Origin: Ralstonia sp. UBA689
Lineage (GTDB): Bacteria; Pseudomonadota; Gammaproteobacteria; Burkholderiales; Burkholderiaceae
Direction of reading: 5' to 3'
Assembly: GCF_002298975.1 (NCBI RefSeq)
Contig: NZ_DBMV01000011.1
Location: 186,001 to 250,000, forward strand
DNA: 64,000 nucleotides
Of this stretch, positions 18,593 to 28,363 are shown one piece after another; the first letter of the stretch is position 1, and each line of letters opens with the position of its first letter. The translations under genes and the position numbers were made by a program. The notes below the pieces were generated by a model. The model did not search any database and was not told the origin of the DNA. It saw nothing but the letters and a program-made list of their open reading frames with translations.

Positions 18593-18721
18593 TCTAGATA
18601 GTTTTCTACTGGTGATTCACCGGCGAGGAGCACCTGCCTAGACACCGTATGGCCTGGAATCCAGCCTCATCGTTCAAGCCAGTTTTCTCGTGTGTATCTG
18701 TTCCTATCTGAAGGAGGACGT

Positions 18722-19045
18722 ATGAAATTTCGTCACCATGCGATCAGTTTGGCCTTGCTGATGGCAATGGCGAGCGTGGCTGCCAAGGCGCAGCCTGTGC
18801 CCGACATTCCTGGCAGTTTTAAAGAGGCTCGCGCCATGATTCACAAGCGTTTCGTTGTTGCCGATACCAACCACGACGGCAAGCTGACGCGCGAAGAAGC
18901 GGAGGCTGGTATGCCGCAAGTCTATAAACACTTCAATGAAATCGACGCCAGAAAGCGGGGCTACGTGACTGAACGGCAAATCGGCGCGTACTGGAGCGCG
19001 GTGACCAAGGCACACATGCAGCAAGAAAACCCGATCTGGAACTGA
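18722..19045 (+). CDS. Secreted EF-hand calcium-binding protein
   Basis: A 107-residue protein with a cleavable signal peptide (about 1-22, ending AAKAQ). One canonical EF-hand loop (DTNHDGKLTREE) is visible. A second, degenerate EF hand may lie at about 80-91 (DARKRGYVTERQ). AAGGAGGACGT is a very strong ribosome site and decides the start at 18722. It is probably a periplasmic calcium-binding protein of unknown role. It stands alone between the catabolic cluster and the MATE gene. Confidence 0.85.
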   Translation: MKFRHHAISLALLMAMASVAAKAQPVPDIPGSFKEARAMIHKRFVVADTNHDGKLTREEAEAGMPQVYKHFNEIDARKRGYVTERQIGAYWSAVTKAHMQQENPIWN

Positions 19046-19283
19046 GTCTGGTGCCATCGCTGCGCCCCGGAAGCAACAAGCCCGCAAGCCAAGCGCGAAG
19101 CGCTATTGATGACTGGACACAAGATGAGGTCATCTAGGCCTGCGGGCCACGCAAGGCCGATGCGGAGCAAGCCCTGCGGTGTCCGGCGCGCATGTTGTGC
19201 CGTTTCGCAAACCACTCCTTTGAATGGCTTCGCCTGTGCGCGTTTTGCACGCCATCCTTGGGCGGTACCTGGCAGGCACGCCA

Positions 19284-20687
19284 TCACACCATGCGACGGA
19301 TGCCGAAGCGCTGCGCGCGGCGGCGCCACACGAAGGTGTAGTAGAGACCCTGCATCACGAACATGGCGATGAACGCAGCCGGGTAAGCAGCCCAGATACC
19401 ATCCGTGCCGATACGCCGGCTTAGCATCCATGCCACCGGCACTTCCACTGCCGCAATGGCGAGGATGGAAATGGCCGTGGGCGCCATCACCGTGCCGCTG
19501 GAGCGCATCACGCCCGAGAACACGCCCGCCATGCCGAAGATGACCGAGCTCCACAGCGAGATGTGCAGCAAGCTCTGCGCGAGGCTCATCACTTCGGTGC
19601 TGGTCGTGAACCAGCCGATCACCGCGCGCGAGAACAGCAGCGCCAGCACCACCAGCACTCCCGTGATGGCCACGTTGAGCATCAGCCCGGTGCGCGTGAT
19701 GGCATCGAGCCGGTCGGTATTGCCCGCGCCGATGGCCTGCGCACCCAGGATCGATGCGGTGATGGCGATCGACATGGCGGGAAACTGCACGTAGCTGATG
19801 ATCTGCGTGCCGGCGCCGTAGGCGGCGGTGGCGTCCGAACCGAAGCCGTTGACGAACGACAGCAGTGCCAGTTCTGCAATCGAGATCACCACAAGCTGGA
19901 TGCCGGTCGGCACGCCAATCTTGAGCACCGTCCGGAGCACGCCAAAGTCGACCCACAGGTGTCGCGCCAGCACGGCATCGGGTGCGAGCGGATGGTTCCG
20001 GCGGCGCAGGAAGAACGCCAGCCATGCCAAGGCGATCAGGAACGCAATCGTTGTCGCAGCGGCGCCGCTGGCCACACCGAGTTGTGGCAAGCCAAACCAG
20101 CCGCGGATGAACGATGGCGTGAGCACCAGCCCGACCGACGTAGAGAGCATCAGCGTGCGCAGCGGGGTACGCGTGTCGCCCACGCCGCGCATCATCGCCG
20201 TGGCGAGCAGGAAGACAAACAGACCCGGCATGGCGTAGAGCATCACGCTGGCGTAGACCGTCGCGTCATGCAGGATGTCGGCCGGCGTGCCGAGCCAGCG
20301 CAGCAGCGCCTGCGCAAACGGCCCGCCCAGCAGCGCCACCGCTAGGCCTGCAATCAAGCTAACCGACAGCGTGGTGCCCGCCACCGTCTTCACTGCCTCG
20401 GGTTTCTTGGCGCCCCACGCCTGCCCGATCAGCACCGCCGCTCCCGAGCCCAGCCCGATGATGAAGGCGATAAAGAAGAACAGAATCGGGAAGAACGCCG
20501 ACACCGCGGCCAGCGCCTTCACGCCCAGCATGTGCCCGACGTAGACGTTGTTGAGCGTGCCCGACAACGATTGCAGGATGTTGGCGAGAATCAGCGGCCC
20601 GAGAAAGGCCACGAAGGTGCGCCACAGCGGACGCGGCGCCGCTGCCACGGGGGCGGCGACATCGGCATTGGATTGGGAAGCGCTCAT
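19284..20687 (-). CDS. MATE-family efflux transporter
   Basis: A 467-residue, 12-helix multidrug and toxin extrusion protein with two internally similar MatE domains (PF01554). The N-terminal helix has PLILANILQSLSGTLNNVYVGHMLG, typical of the NorM/DinF-like group. It exports cationic drugs or metabolites in exchange for Na+ or H+. Its ATG overlaps the stop of the upstream DUF2239 gene (ATGA), so the two are translationally coupled. Confidence 0.92.
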   Translation of the reverse strand: MSASQSNADVAAPVAAAPRPLWRTFVAFLGPLILANILQSLSGTLNNVYVGHMLGVKALAAVSAFFPILFFFIAFIIGLGSGAAVLIGQAWGAKKPEAVKTVAGTTLSVSLIAGLAVALLGGPFAQALLRWLGTPADILHDATVYASVMLYAMPGLFVFLLATAMMRGVGDTRTPLRTLMLSTSVGLVLTPSFIRGWFGLPQLGVASGAAATTIAFLIALAWLAFFLRRRNHPLAPDAVLARHLWVDFGVLRTVLKIGVPTGIQLVVISIAELALLSFVNGFGSDATAAYGAGTQIISYVQFPAMSIAITASILGAQAIGAGNTDRLDAITRTGLMLNVAITGVLVVLALLFSRAVIGWFTTSTEVMSLAQSLLHISLWSSVIFGMAGVFSGVMRSSGTVMAPTAISILAIAAVEVPVAWMLSRRIGTDGIWAAYPAAFIAMFVMQGLYYTFVWRRRAQRFGIRRMV

Positions 20688-21325
20688 ACAGTTTGTTGTC
20701 CTTCTTCTGGTATGGAATGCGCCGCTGCGTCAAAGGCCTCAAAGGCGCGCTGGGCCAGCCAACGCGCGTGGTCACGCACATCGGCCGGCCAAGTCTCGGT
20801 ACAGGTATGGAAGCGCTCAGCGTCGCCAGCAAACAGGGCGCGCAAGGTGTCTTCATAGGCCGGCGCGTTGCCGGCCATGGTCGACAGAAAGCCATAGGCC
20901 ACGTCGGTGGCGGCACGCTGGCGATCGCGTGCCTCGGTGGCACGGCGCGCGGCCTCCACAAGCTTGCGCAGTGTCACCGATGCCCCGCCCGGTTGCGAGG
21001 CCAACCATTCCCAATGCCGCGGCAGCAATGTGACCTCGCGCGCGATCACGCCCAGCTTGGGGCGGCCGGGGCCCCGCGGCGGCGCGGGTTCTTCTGGCGT
21101 TTCGGGAACAGACTGGGAGGGAAGCCGGGCCAGCACATCTTTGGCCGTGCCGCGCAGGTCGAGTTCGACCACATTGCTGGTGGCATCGTCAAAGACGAGC
21201 ACAGCGGCATCGGCATGGCGGTCGACGTAGGCTTTGACCGCCTGCGCAACCTCGCGCAACGGGCCGGCGGCGATACGCTGCACGCCGGCAAATGCCGTGC
21301 AGGTCACAACCGATGCGGGATGCAT
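20684..21325 (-). CDS. DUF2239 family protein
   Basis: A 213-residue cytoplasmic protein of unknown function (PF09998). It contains the PRGPGRPKLGVIAREVTLLPRHWEWL stretch that defines the family; this looks like a basic, AT-hook-like GRPK motif before a helix. ATG 21325 is chosen because GGAG lies 8 bases upstream; a TTG at 21346 is the alternative. The stop overlaps the start of the MATE gene. A regulatory or stress role is only a guess. Confidence 0.85.
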   Translation of the reverse strand: MHPASVVTCTAFAGVQRIAAGPLREVAQAVKAYVDRHADAAVLVFDDATSNVVELDLRGTAKDVLARLPSQSVPETPEEPAPPRGPGRPKLGVIAREVTLLPRHWEWLASQPGGASVTLRKLVEAARRATEARDRQRAATDVAYGFLSTMAGNAPAYEDTLRALFAGDAERFHTCTETWPADVRDHARWLAQRAFEAFDAAAHSIPEEGQQTV

Positions 21326-21353
21326 GAAGAGGCTCCGGGAAAACAAGGAGCCA

Positions 21354-21382
21354 ATTCTACCCGGGTTAAATTAGAACCACAA
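21354..21382 (-). promoter_or_regulatory. Candidate sigma-70 promoter of the DUF2239-MATE pair
   Basis: On the minus strand, TTGTGG (21377-21382) and TAGAAT (21354-21359) are separated by 17 bases. The -10 matches 5 of 6 and the -35 matches 3 of 6. It lies 29 bases before ATG 21325, which leaves a short leader. Confidence 0.5.
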
Positions 21383-21425
21383 TATTGCCCGGGGCAATCC
21401 AATCAATGGTGCGTCAGACGAGGCG

Positions 21426-24173
21426 TCAGGCAGCTTCTTCCACCGGCATGCGCGTTTCCACCAGCAGACGCTTGAGTTCCGGCACGCACGAGCCGCAGTT
21501 GCCGCCAGCCTTCAGGCAGGCCGTGATTTCGCCCGTGGACTGCAGGCCCTTGGTGCGGATGGCGTCGCAGATGGTGTTGCGGCCTACGCCAAAGCACGAG
21601 CACACGGTCGGCCCCACGTCCGCCCCTGCCTCGATCGGCTGACCGAGCAGGACGCCCGAGCGGTCGAGGTCTTCCAGGCGCTCCTGTGCAAACAGCCCCG
21701 CCAGCCAGTTGCGAGACGGTAGATCCGGACGCGGCGAGAGGAACACGCAGGCCTCGATGCGATCGTCCACCACGTGCACGGCACGGTAGACACGCGCGGT
21801 GGTGTCTTCGTATTCGAGCCAGTCGGCATGCGGGTCGCTCACGCCGAGCAGCTTGCGCGCCCAGTCGTGCAATCCACCCAGTTGCTGGCGCCCGGCCAGT
21901 TCGTAGCGCACGAACTGCCTGCCCTGGATGCGCGTCCACCATGTTGCGTTGTCAACGTCGAGTGCGCGGCGTGAAAGCACGAAGCCGTGCCACGCCACGT
22001 CAAACGGCTCGACCATCACCGGCGTGTGCTTGAACTCGGGCTCGCCCGAGACCGGATCGACCACCGGGTTGACCACCGCGCCCACCCGCGCATCGGACGC
22101 AAACTGACCGTTCCAGTGGATCGGCACAAATACACTGCCGCGCGCGATGCCGCCGCTCATGCGCACGCGCGCCACCACGCTGCCCCAGCGCGACGACACG
22201 CGCGCCAGGTTGCCCTCGCGCACGCCGGCCAGCAGCGCATCCTGCGGGTGCAGGTCGACAAACGGTTCGGGCACGTGGTCCGCCAGCTTGGGGGCCCGGC
22301 CGGTGCGCGTCATGGTGTGCCACTGGTCGCGCACGCGGCCGGTGTTGAGGACGAGCGGGAATTCGCCATCGGTGGCGTGCACGGGCGCGCGGGCCGGCGT
22401 CGACACGAAACGCGCGCGGCCGTCTGCATGGGCGAAGCGGCCGTCGCTGAACAGACGCACTTCGCTATTGCCAGACAGCGTGACGGGCCACTGCACGGGT
22501 GCCATGCCGTCATAGGCGTCGGCATTGAGCCCGGTCAGGCCGCCCAGGTGGAAGGCGCGACGCTCACCGCGTGCATCGTTGGCGTAGGCCGACAGGCGTG
22601 CGTGCTCGTCAAACACATCGCGCGGGCTCTTGAAATCGAAACCGTCGTAGCCCATGCGGCGAGCCACGTCGGCGATGATGAGCCAGTCCGCACGTGCCTC
22701 GCCGGGTGCAGGCAGGAAGGCGCGCTGGCGCGAGATGCGCCGCTCGGAGTTCGTCACCGTGCCGTCCTTCTCGCCCCAGCCGAGTGCGGGCAGGACGATG
22801 TCGGCGAGCAACGTGGTATCGGTGGCCTCCACGATGTCGGAAGCGACAACGAGTTCGCACTTGGCCAGCGCACGACGCGCCTGGTCGGCATCGGGCAGGC
22901 TGACCACGGGGTTGGTGCCCATGATCCAAACCGCCTTCACGCGTCCGGCCTCAATGGCGTTGAACAGGTCGACCGCCTTCAGGCCCACCTTGTCAGCCAT
23001 GCGCGGCGCGTTCCAGAACCTTTGCACGAGTGCGCGATGCGTCGGCTCGTTCAGTTCCAGATGCGCGGCCAGCATGTTGGCAAGACCGCCCACCTCGCGC
23101 CCGCCCATTGCATTCGGCTGGCCGGTAATGGAAAACGGCCCCATGCCCGCACGGCCGATGCGGCCCGTGAGCAGGTGGCAATTGATGATGCCGTTGACCT
23201 TGTCCGTGCCCGCTGTCGACTGATTGACGCCCATTGAGAACGCGGTGATGGTGCGCTGCGTGTCGGCAAACCAGTTGTAGAAGGTCAGCAGGTCGTCCAG
23301 CTTGAGCTTGCACGCGCGGGCGACGGCTTCCACATCGCCACAGTCGACATCGGCGGCACGCAGTGCATCGTCCAGGCCGCTGGTATGCAGGTCGACAAAG
23401 CTCCGGTCGACCACACCCTGCCGCGCGAGAAATGACAGCAAGCCGTTGAACAGCCACACGTCGGTGCCGGGCTTGACGGGCAGATGCAGATCGGCCAGTT
23501 CGCATGTGGCCGTGTGGCGCGGGTCGACCACCACCACCTTCAGCTCGGGTCGCGCTTCCTTGGCGCGCACGATGCGCTGGAACAGGATCGGGTGGCACCA
23601 GGCGGTGTTTGAGCCCGCGAGCACGATCAGGTCGGCCTCTTCCAGGTCGTCGTAGCAGACGGGCACGAGGTCTTCGCCAAACGCGCGCTTGTGCCCCGCC
23701 ACCGCCGACGACATGCACAGCCGCGAATTGGTATCGATGTTGGCGGTGCCGATGAAGCCCTTCATCAGCTTGTTGGCGACGTAGTAATCCTCAGTCAGCA
23801 ACTGGCCGGAAACATAGAGCGCCACCGCATCGGGGCCGTGCTCATCGACGATGCGGCGGAAGCCCTGCGCGACGGTATCGAGGGCGGTGTCCCATGACAC
23901 GCGGTGCAAAGGCGCAGGCGCGGCATCCACATCGTGTGAGCGATCGCGGATGGCCGGGTACAGCAGACGGCCATCGAGGCCGACGGTCTCCCCCAGCGCC
24001 GAGCCCTTCACGCACAGGCGCCCCGCGTTGGACGGGTGCGCCGGATCGCCCTCGATGCCGACGCTGCCATCCGCATGCGGGGTCGCCAGCACACCGCAGC
24101 CGACGCCGCAGTACGGGCAGGTGGTGCGCACCGACTCGGTGACTGGATGGATGGGGATGGTCGTCATCGTCAT
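21426..24173 (-). CDS. nasA: Assimilatory nitrate reductase, large catalytic subunit
   Basis: A 915-residue cytoplasmic molybdenum enzyme that reduces nitrate to nitrite. The N-terminal [4Fe-4S] site is CPYCGVGC with a distal C in GRLCVKG. The Mo-bis-MGD domains follow, and residues about 840-905 form a BFD-like [2Fe-2S] domain (VCSCFGVG ... GNCGSCVPE), as in Klebsiella NasA. The start is MTMTTIPIHP at 24173. It is the last gene of the nitrate operon, 25 bases after the FAD reductase gene. Symbol by homology to Klebsiella. Confidence 0.93.
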   Translation of the reverse strand: MTMTTIPIHPVTESVRTTCPYCGVGCGVLATPHADGSVGIEGDPAHPSNAGRLCVKGSALGETVGLDGRLLYPAIRDRSHDVDAAPAPLHRVSWDTALDTVAQGFRRIVDEHGPDAVALYVSGQLLTEDYYVANKLMKGFIGTANIDTNSRLCMSSAVAGHKRAFGEDLVPVCYDDLEEADLIVLAGSNTAWCHPILFQRIVRAKEARPELKVVVVDPRHTATCELADLHLPVKPGTDVWLFNGLLSFLARQGVVDRSFVDLHTSGLDDALRAADVDCGDVEAVARACKLKLDDLLTFYNWFADTQRTITAFSMGVNQSTAGTDKVNGIINCHLLTGRIGRAGMGPFSITGQPNAMGGREVGGLANMLAAHLELNEPTHRALVQRFWNAPRMADKVGLKAVDLFNAIEAGRVKAVWIMGTNPVVSLPDADQARRALAKCELVVASDIVEATDTTLLADIVLPALGWGEKDGTVTNSERRISRQRAFLPAPGEARADWLIIADVARRMGYDGFDFKSPRDVFDEHARLSAYANDARGERRAFHLGGLTGLNADAYDGMAPVQWPVTLSGNSEVRLFSDGRFAHADGRARFVSTPARAPVHATDGEFPLVLNTGRVRDQWHTMTRTGRAPKLADHVPEPFVDLHPQDALLAGVREGNLARVSSRWGSVVARVRMSGGIARGSVFVPIHWNGQFASDARVGAVVNPVVDPVSGEPEFKHTPVMVEPFDVAWHGFVLSRRALDVDNATWWTRIQGRQFVRYELAGRQQLGGLHDWARKLLGVSDPHADWLEYEDTTARVYRAVHVVDDRIEACVFLSPRPDLPSRNWLAGLFAQERLEDLDRSGVLLGQPIEAGADVGPTVCSCFGVGRNTICDAIRTKGLQSTGEITACLKAGGNCGSCVPELKRLLVETRMPVEEAA

Positions 24174-24198
24174 AGAGTGGCCTTCGCTATCAGGCAAA

Positions 24199-25425
24199 TC
24201 AGGCAGCCTCGGTTTCGCACAACGCGCGGCCAAACAGCAAGCGCTGACGGATCGATGTGATGGGCACCTCGCGCTGGATCAGGTCGAAGTACCACGGGCC
24301 GTCAGCCACGTCGCCATACAGCACCGCGCCGACAACGCGGTCGTCCTTGAGCACGAGGCGCTTGTAGACACCGCGGCGCGGGTCGCGCAGCACGATGTCT
24401 TCGGTGCCTTCGCCGCCGATGAAGTCACCGGCCGAATACAGATCGACGCCCGTCACCTTCAGCTTGGTCGCAGTGGCTTGCTGGATGTAGCGACGGTGAC
24501 CGGCACCCGCCAGGTGTGCGGCGCACACGCGGGCCTGGTCCCAGATGGGTGCGACCAGCCCGAAGGTGGCGCTGCGGTGCTGCACGCACTCGCCCACGGC
24601 GTAGATGCGCGGGTCGTAAGTCTGCAGCGTGTCGTCGACGATGATGGCGCGCTCGCAATGCAGGCCTGCTGAGCGGGCCAGTTCGGTGTTCGGCCGCACG
24701 CCGGCCGTCATGACGACGAGATCGGCGGGGATCTCCGTGCCGTCTTTGAAGCGCACGGCGATCACGCGGTCTGTACCCAGCAGTTCAGCCGTGTGAGCAC
24801 CCAGCAGGAAGCGCAGGCCTTTGGCCTCCAGCGCCTTCTGCAACAGTTGGGCAGCCGGCTTGTCGAGCTGGCGCTCCATGAGCGTATCGGGCAAGTGCAC
24901 CACGGTCACGTCCATGCCCTGGCGCATCAGGCCGTTGGCGGCTTCCAGCCCCAGCAGCCCCCCGCCGATGACCACCGCATGCCGGTGGTTGCGCGCCGCC
25001 TCCAGCATGGTCTCCACGTCCTGGATGTCGCGAAAGGCGATCACGCCCGGCAGCAAGTGCCCCGGCACCGGCAGGATGAACGGCCGCGAGCCGGTCGCAA
25101 TCAGCAGGCGGTCGTACTGCACTTCCACACCATCGCGCGAGCGCACCGTGCGTCGCGGGCGGTCAATGGCGACCACCGGGTCGCCTGCGTACAGCGTGAT
25201 GTGGTTCTGCGTGTACCACTCGCGCGTGTTGAGCATGATGTCATCCACGCGCTTCTCGCCTGCCAGCACCGGCGAGAGCAGGATGCGGTTGTAGTTGCCG
25301 TGCGGCTCCTCGCCGAACACGGTGATGTCGTACAGGTCCGGCGCGAGCTTGAGCAACTCCTCAACCGTGCGCATGCCGGCCATGCCGTTGCCGATGACGA
25401 CGAGCTTGGAGCGCGCGGACGTCAT
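24199..25425 (-). CDS. FAD/NAD(P)H-dependent reductase for nitrate reductase (NasC/NasB-like)
   Basis: A 408-residue pyridine-nucleotide-disulfide oxidoreductase resembling the N-terminal half of NirB. It has the FAD motif VVIGNGMAGMRTVEELL at the N-terminus, ATGSRP at about 110, and the NAD motif VVIGGGLLGLEAANGL at about 151. It lacks siroheme and [2Fe-2S] domains. It probably passes electrons from NADH to the nitrate reductase encoded next. It lies 3 bases after nirD and shares the operon. Confidence 0.9.
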   Translation of the reverse strand: MTSARSKLVVIGNGMAGMRTVEELLKLAPDLYDITVFGEEPHGNYNRILLSPVLAGEKRVDDIMLNTREWYTQNHITLYAGDPVVAIDRPRRTVRSRDGVEVQYDRLLIATGSRPFILPVPGHLLPGVIAFRDIQDVETMLEAARNHRHAVVIGGGLLGLEAANGLMRQGMDVTVVHLPDTLMERQLDKPAAQLLQKALEAKGLRFLLGAHTAELLGTDRVIAVRFKDGTEIPADLVVMTAGVRPNTELARSAGLHCERAIIVDDTLQTYDPRIYAVGECVQHRSATFGLVAPIWDQARVCAAHLAGAGHRRYIQQATATKLKVTGVDLYSAGDFIGGEGTEDIVLRDPRRGVYKRLVLKDDRVVGAVLYGDVADGPWYFDLIQREVPITSIRQRLLFGRALCETEAA

Positions 25426-25427
25426 GC

Positions 25428-25766
25428 TTACACCCCTACCCAGATGGTGCCGTTCTCAACTTTGGTCGCGTACGCATGCACCGAATTGACCGGCGCTTCC
25501 AGGCACTCACCCGTGCTCAGGTCGAAATGCTGCTTGTAAATCGGCGACGCCACGACAATGCGCTCCCCCAGGTTGCCGACCAGCCCGCGCGAGAGCACTG
25601 CAGCATCGGAGTTCGGGTCGTAGTTGCTGATGGCGTAGACGTGCTGCGGTGTGCTGCCGGCGACATGAAATACGGCCACCTGCTCATCACCCACCAGCGC
25701 GCAGACGCCGGTGTTGGGCACGATGTCGTCCAGGGCACAGATTGGGGTCCAGTGGTTGGCTTGCAT
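25428..25766 (-). CDS. nirD: Nitrite reductase (NADH) small subunit
   Basis: A 112-residue protein of the NirD family (Rieske-like fold without the cluster ligands). Signature stretches are AISNYDPNSDAAVLSRGLVG and ASPIYKQHFDLSTGECLE. It partners NirB in reducing nitrite to ammonium. It sits 17 bases after nirB and 2 bases before the FAD reductase gene. GAAGGAGATC precedes its ATG. Confidence 0.95.
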   Translation of the reverse strand: MQANHWTPICALDDIVPNTGVCALVGDEQVAVFHVAGSTPQHVYAISNYDPNSDAAVLSRGLVGNLGERIVVASPIYKQHFDLSTGECLEAPVNSVHAYATKVENGTIWVGV

Positions 25767-25783
25767 GGTGATCTCCTTCTGGG

Positions 25784-28342
25784 TCAGGCAGCCTCAGCAA
25801 CAACGGGAATCCGCACCGGGCGGGTCTTGCTGCGCTCATCCACCGTAGCCGGGCGGATCTGCCCGCGCTCTTCGACAAACACGACGTTGGCATCGGCCGC
25901 GTCGCTGTTGACGAAGTGGCGGAAGCGCTTGCGCACCTCGGGGTTGGTCACGGCGGTCTTCCACTCGTCCTGATAGGTGTCGACCACGTGCTGCATCTCG
26001 GTTTCCAGCTCGGCGGCAATGCCCAGCTTGTCGTTCACGATCACGTCCTTCAGGTAGTCGAGCCCACCTTCGAGGTTATCGCGCCAGGTGCTGGTGCGCT
26101 GCAGGCGGTCGGCGGTGCGCACGTAGAACATCAGGAAACGATCGACGTACTTGATGAGCGTGGCCTGATCCAGATCGGCGGCCAGCAGTTCTGCATGGCG
26201 GGGCTTCATGCCGCCGTTGCCGCACACGTAGAGGTTCCAGCCCTTTTCCGTGGCGATGATGCCGACGTCCTTGCCCTGCGCCTCGGCGCATTCACGCGTG
26301 CAGCCCGACACGCCAAACTTGAGCTTGTGCGGCGAGCGCAGGCCCTTGTAGCGGTTCTCCAGCGCAATCGCAAAGCCCACCGAATCGCCCACGCCATAAC
26401 GGCACCACGTCGATCCCACACACGACTTCACCGTGCGCAGCGACTTGCCATACGCATGGCCCGACTCAAAGCCGGCGGCGATCAGCTCTTCCCAGATCAG
26501 CGGCAGTTGTTCCAGGCGCGCACCGAACAAGTCCACGCGCTGGCCACCGGTGATCTTGGTGTACAGACCGTACTTCTTGGCGACCTGGCCGACGGCGATC
26601 AGGCCATCCGCCGTCACCTCGCCGCCCGGCATGCGCGGCACCACCGAATACGTACCGTCCTTCTGGATGTTGGCGAGGAAGTAGTCGTTCGAATCCTGCA
26701 GGCCGGCGTGCTCCTTCTTGAGCACGAAATCGTTCCAGCACGAGGCCAGGATGCTTGCCACGGCGGGCTTGCAGATGTCGCAGCCCATGCCGTGGCCGTG
26801 CGCTTCCAGCAGCGCTTCGAAGGTCTGGAAGCGGCCCACGCGCACCAGGTGATACAGCTCCTGACGCGAGTATGCGAAGTGCTCGCAGATGTGGTTGTTG
26901 ACGGCCAGACCCTGCCTCTTCATTTCGGCCTTCATCACCTGTGTCATCAGCGGCACGCAGCCACCGCACGAGGTGCCGGCTTTCGTCGCGTCCTTGAGCG
27001 CGCCCACGGTGGTGGCGCCGGCGCACACGGCCTGGCACAGCGCGCCCTTCGACACGTCATTGCACGAGCAGATCTGTGCGCCGTCGGGCAGCGCATCCAC
27101 GCCCAGCGCCGGACGTGCATTGCCATCGGCCTGCGGCAGGATCAGGAATTCCGGCGCCTCGGGCAACTCGATGCGGTTGAGCATCATCTGCAGCAGCGTG
27201 CCGTATTCGGAAGCATCGCCCACCAGCACGCCGCCCAGCAGGTACTTGCCGTCGGACGACAGCACCAGCTTCTTGTAGATCTGCTTGCGCTCGTCGGTAA
27301 ACAGCACGCTGCGGCTGCCGGGGGTGATGCCTTGCGCGTCGCCCAGGCTGGCCACGTCCACGCCCATCAGCTTGAGCTTGGTGCTCATGTCGGCGCCGTT
27401 GAAGGACGTTTCCTCCTCCGCCGCCAGGATCTGCTTGGCGACGATGCGCGCCATCTCATAGCCCGGCGCGACCAGGCCGTACACCTTGCCGCCCCACAGC
27501 GCGCATTCGCCAATCGCGTACACGTCCGGCACCGAGGTGCGGCAGTCGGAGTCGATCACGATGCCGCCGCGCTCGCCCACTTCCAGGCCGCATTGGCGTG
27601 CCAGCTCGTCGCGCGGGCGGATGCCGGCGGAGAAGACGATCATGTCGACATCGAGATGCGTGCCGTCCGCAAAATTCATGCGGTGCTTGCCATCCTCGCC
27701 ATCGACGATCTCCACCGTGTTCTTTTGCGTGTGCACCGTCACGCCCAGGTCTTCGATCTTCCGGCGCAGCATGCGGCCACCGCCGTCGTCCACCTGCATG
27801 GCCATCAGGCGACCGGCAAACTCCACCACGTGGGTCTGCTGCAGATTCATGTCGCGCAGGGCCTTGGCGCATTCCAGGCCCAGCAGGCCGCCGCCCACCA
27901 CCACGCCGGTCTTGGCGCGCTGGCCGCACTCGGCCATCGCCTCCAGGTCTTCGATGGTGCGGTAGACGAAGCAATCTTCGCGGTCCTTGCCCGGGATCGG
28001 CGGCACGAACGGCGCGGAGCCGGTGGCGATCACCAGCTTGTCGTACGGCAGCACCTCGCCGGTGGAGGCTGTCACCAGCTTGGCCGCCACATCGATGGAG
28101 ACTGCGCGGGCGTTGAGCTTGAGCACTACGTCGTCGCGGTCGAAGAAGCCGGGCGCAACCAGCGAGAGGTCTTGCGCAGTCTTGCCGGTAAAGAATTCCG
28201 ACAGATGCACGCGGTCGTACGCCGGGCGCGGTTCTTCGCACAGCACGGTGACGTGCAAATCGTGGCCCGGGGCATGCAGCAAGCTCTCCAGGAACTTGTG
28301 GCCCACCATGCCGTGGCCGATGACGACGATCTTCATGGTCAT
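25784..28342 (-). CDS. nirB: Nitrite reductase (NADH) large subunit
   Basis: An 852-residue cytoplasmic enzyme that reduces nitrite to ammonium with NADH. The order is: FAD site (VVIGHGMVGHKFLE), NAD site (VVVGGGLLGLECAKAL at about 147), BFD [2Fe-2S] domain (ICSCNDVS ... GTSCGGCVP, about 425-475), then ferredoxin-like and siroheme/[4Fe-4S] domains with cysteines in WCRYG, GCTRECAEA and VCGNGG. Length matches E. coli NirB (847). The start MTMKIVV has AAGGAG seven bases upstream. Confidence 0.96.
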   Translation of the reverse strand: MTMKIVVIGHGMVGHKFLESLLHAPGHDLHVTVLCEEPRPAYDRVHLSEFFTGKTAQDLSLVAPGFFDRDDVVLKLNARAVSIDVAAKLVTASTGEVLPYDKLVIATGSAPFVPPIPGKDREDCFVYRTIEDLEAMAECGQRAKTGVVVGGGLLGLECAKALRDMNLQQTHVVEFAGRLMAMQVDDGGGRMLRRKIEDLGVTVHTQKNTVEIVDGEDGKHRMNFADGTHLDVDMIVFSAGIRPRDELARQCGLEVGERGGIVIDSDCRTSVPDVYAIGECALWGGKVYGLVAPGYEMARIVAKQILAAEEETSFNGADMSTKLKLMGVDVASLGDAQGITPGSRSVLFTDERKQIYKKLVLSSDGKYLLGGVLVGDASEYGTLLQMMLNRIELPEAPEFLILPQADGNARPALGVDALPDGAQICSCNDVSKGALCQAVCAGATTVGALKDATKAGTSCGGCVPLMTQVMKAEMKRQGLAVNNHICEHFAYSRQELYHLVRVGRFQTFEALLEAHGHGMGCDICKPAVASILASCWNDFVLKKEHAGLQDSNDYFLANIQKDGTYSVVPRMPGGEVTADGLIAVGQVAKKYGLYTKITGGQRVDLFGARLEQLPLIWEELIAAGFESGHAYGKSLRTVKSCVGSTWCRYGVGDSVGFAIALENRYKGLRSPHKLKFGVSGCTRECAEAQGKDVGIIATEKGWNLYVCGNGGMKPRHAELLAADLDQATLIKYVDRFLMFYVRTADRLQRTSTWRDNLEGGLDYLKDVIVNDKLGIAAELETEMQHVVDTYQDEWKTAVTNPEVRKRFRHFVNSDAADANVVFVEERGQIRPATVDERSKTRPVRIPVVAEAA

Positions 28343-28363
28343 GGCGATCTCCTTAGTGTTGGC

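Noticed and set aside
21987..23237. Long plus-strand frame opposite the nitrate reductase gene
   Set aside because: Antisense to well-conserved molybdenum-domain sequence; no motif.
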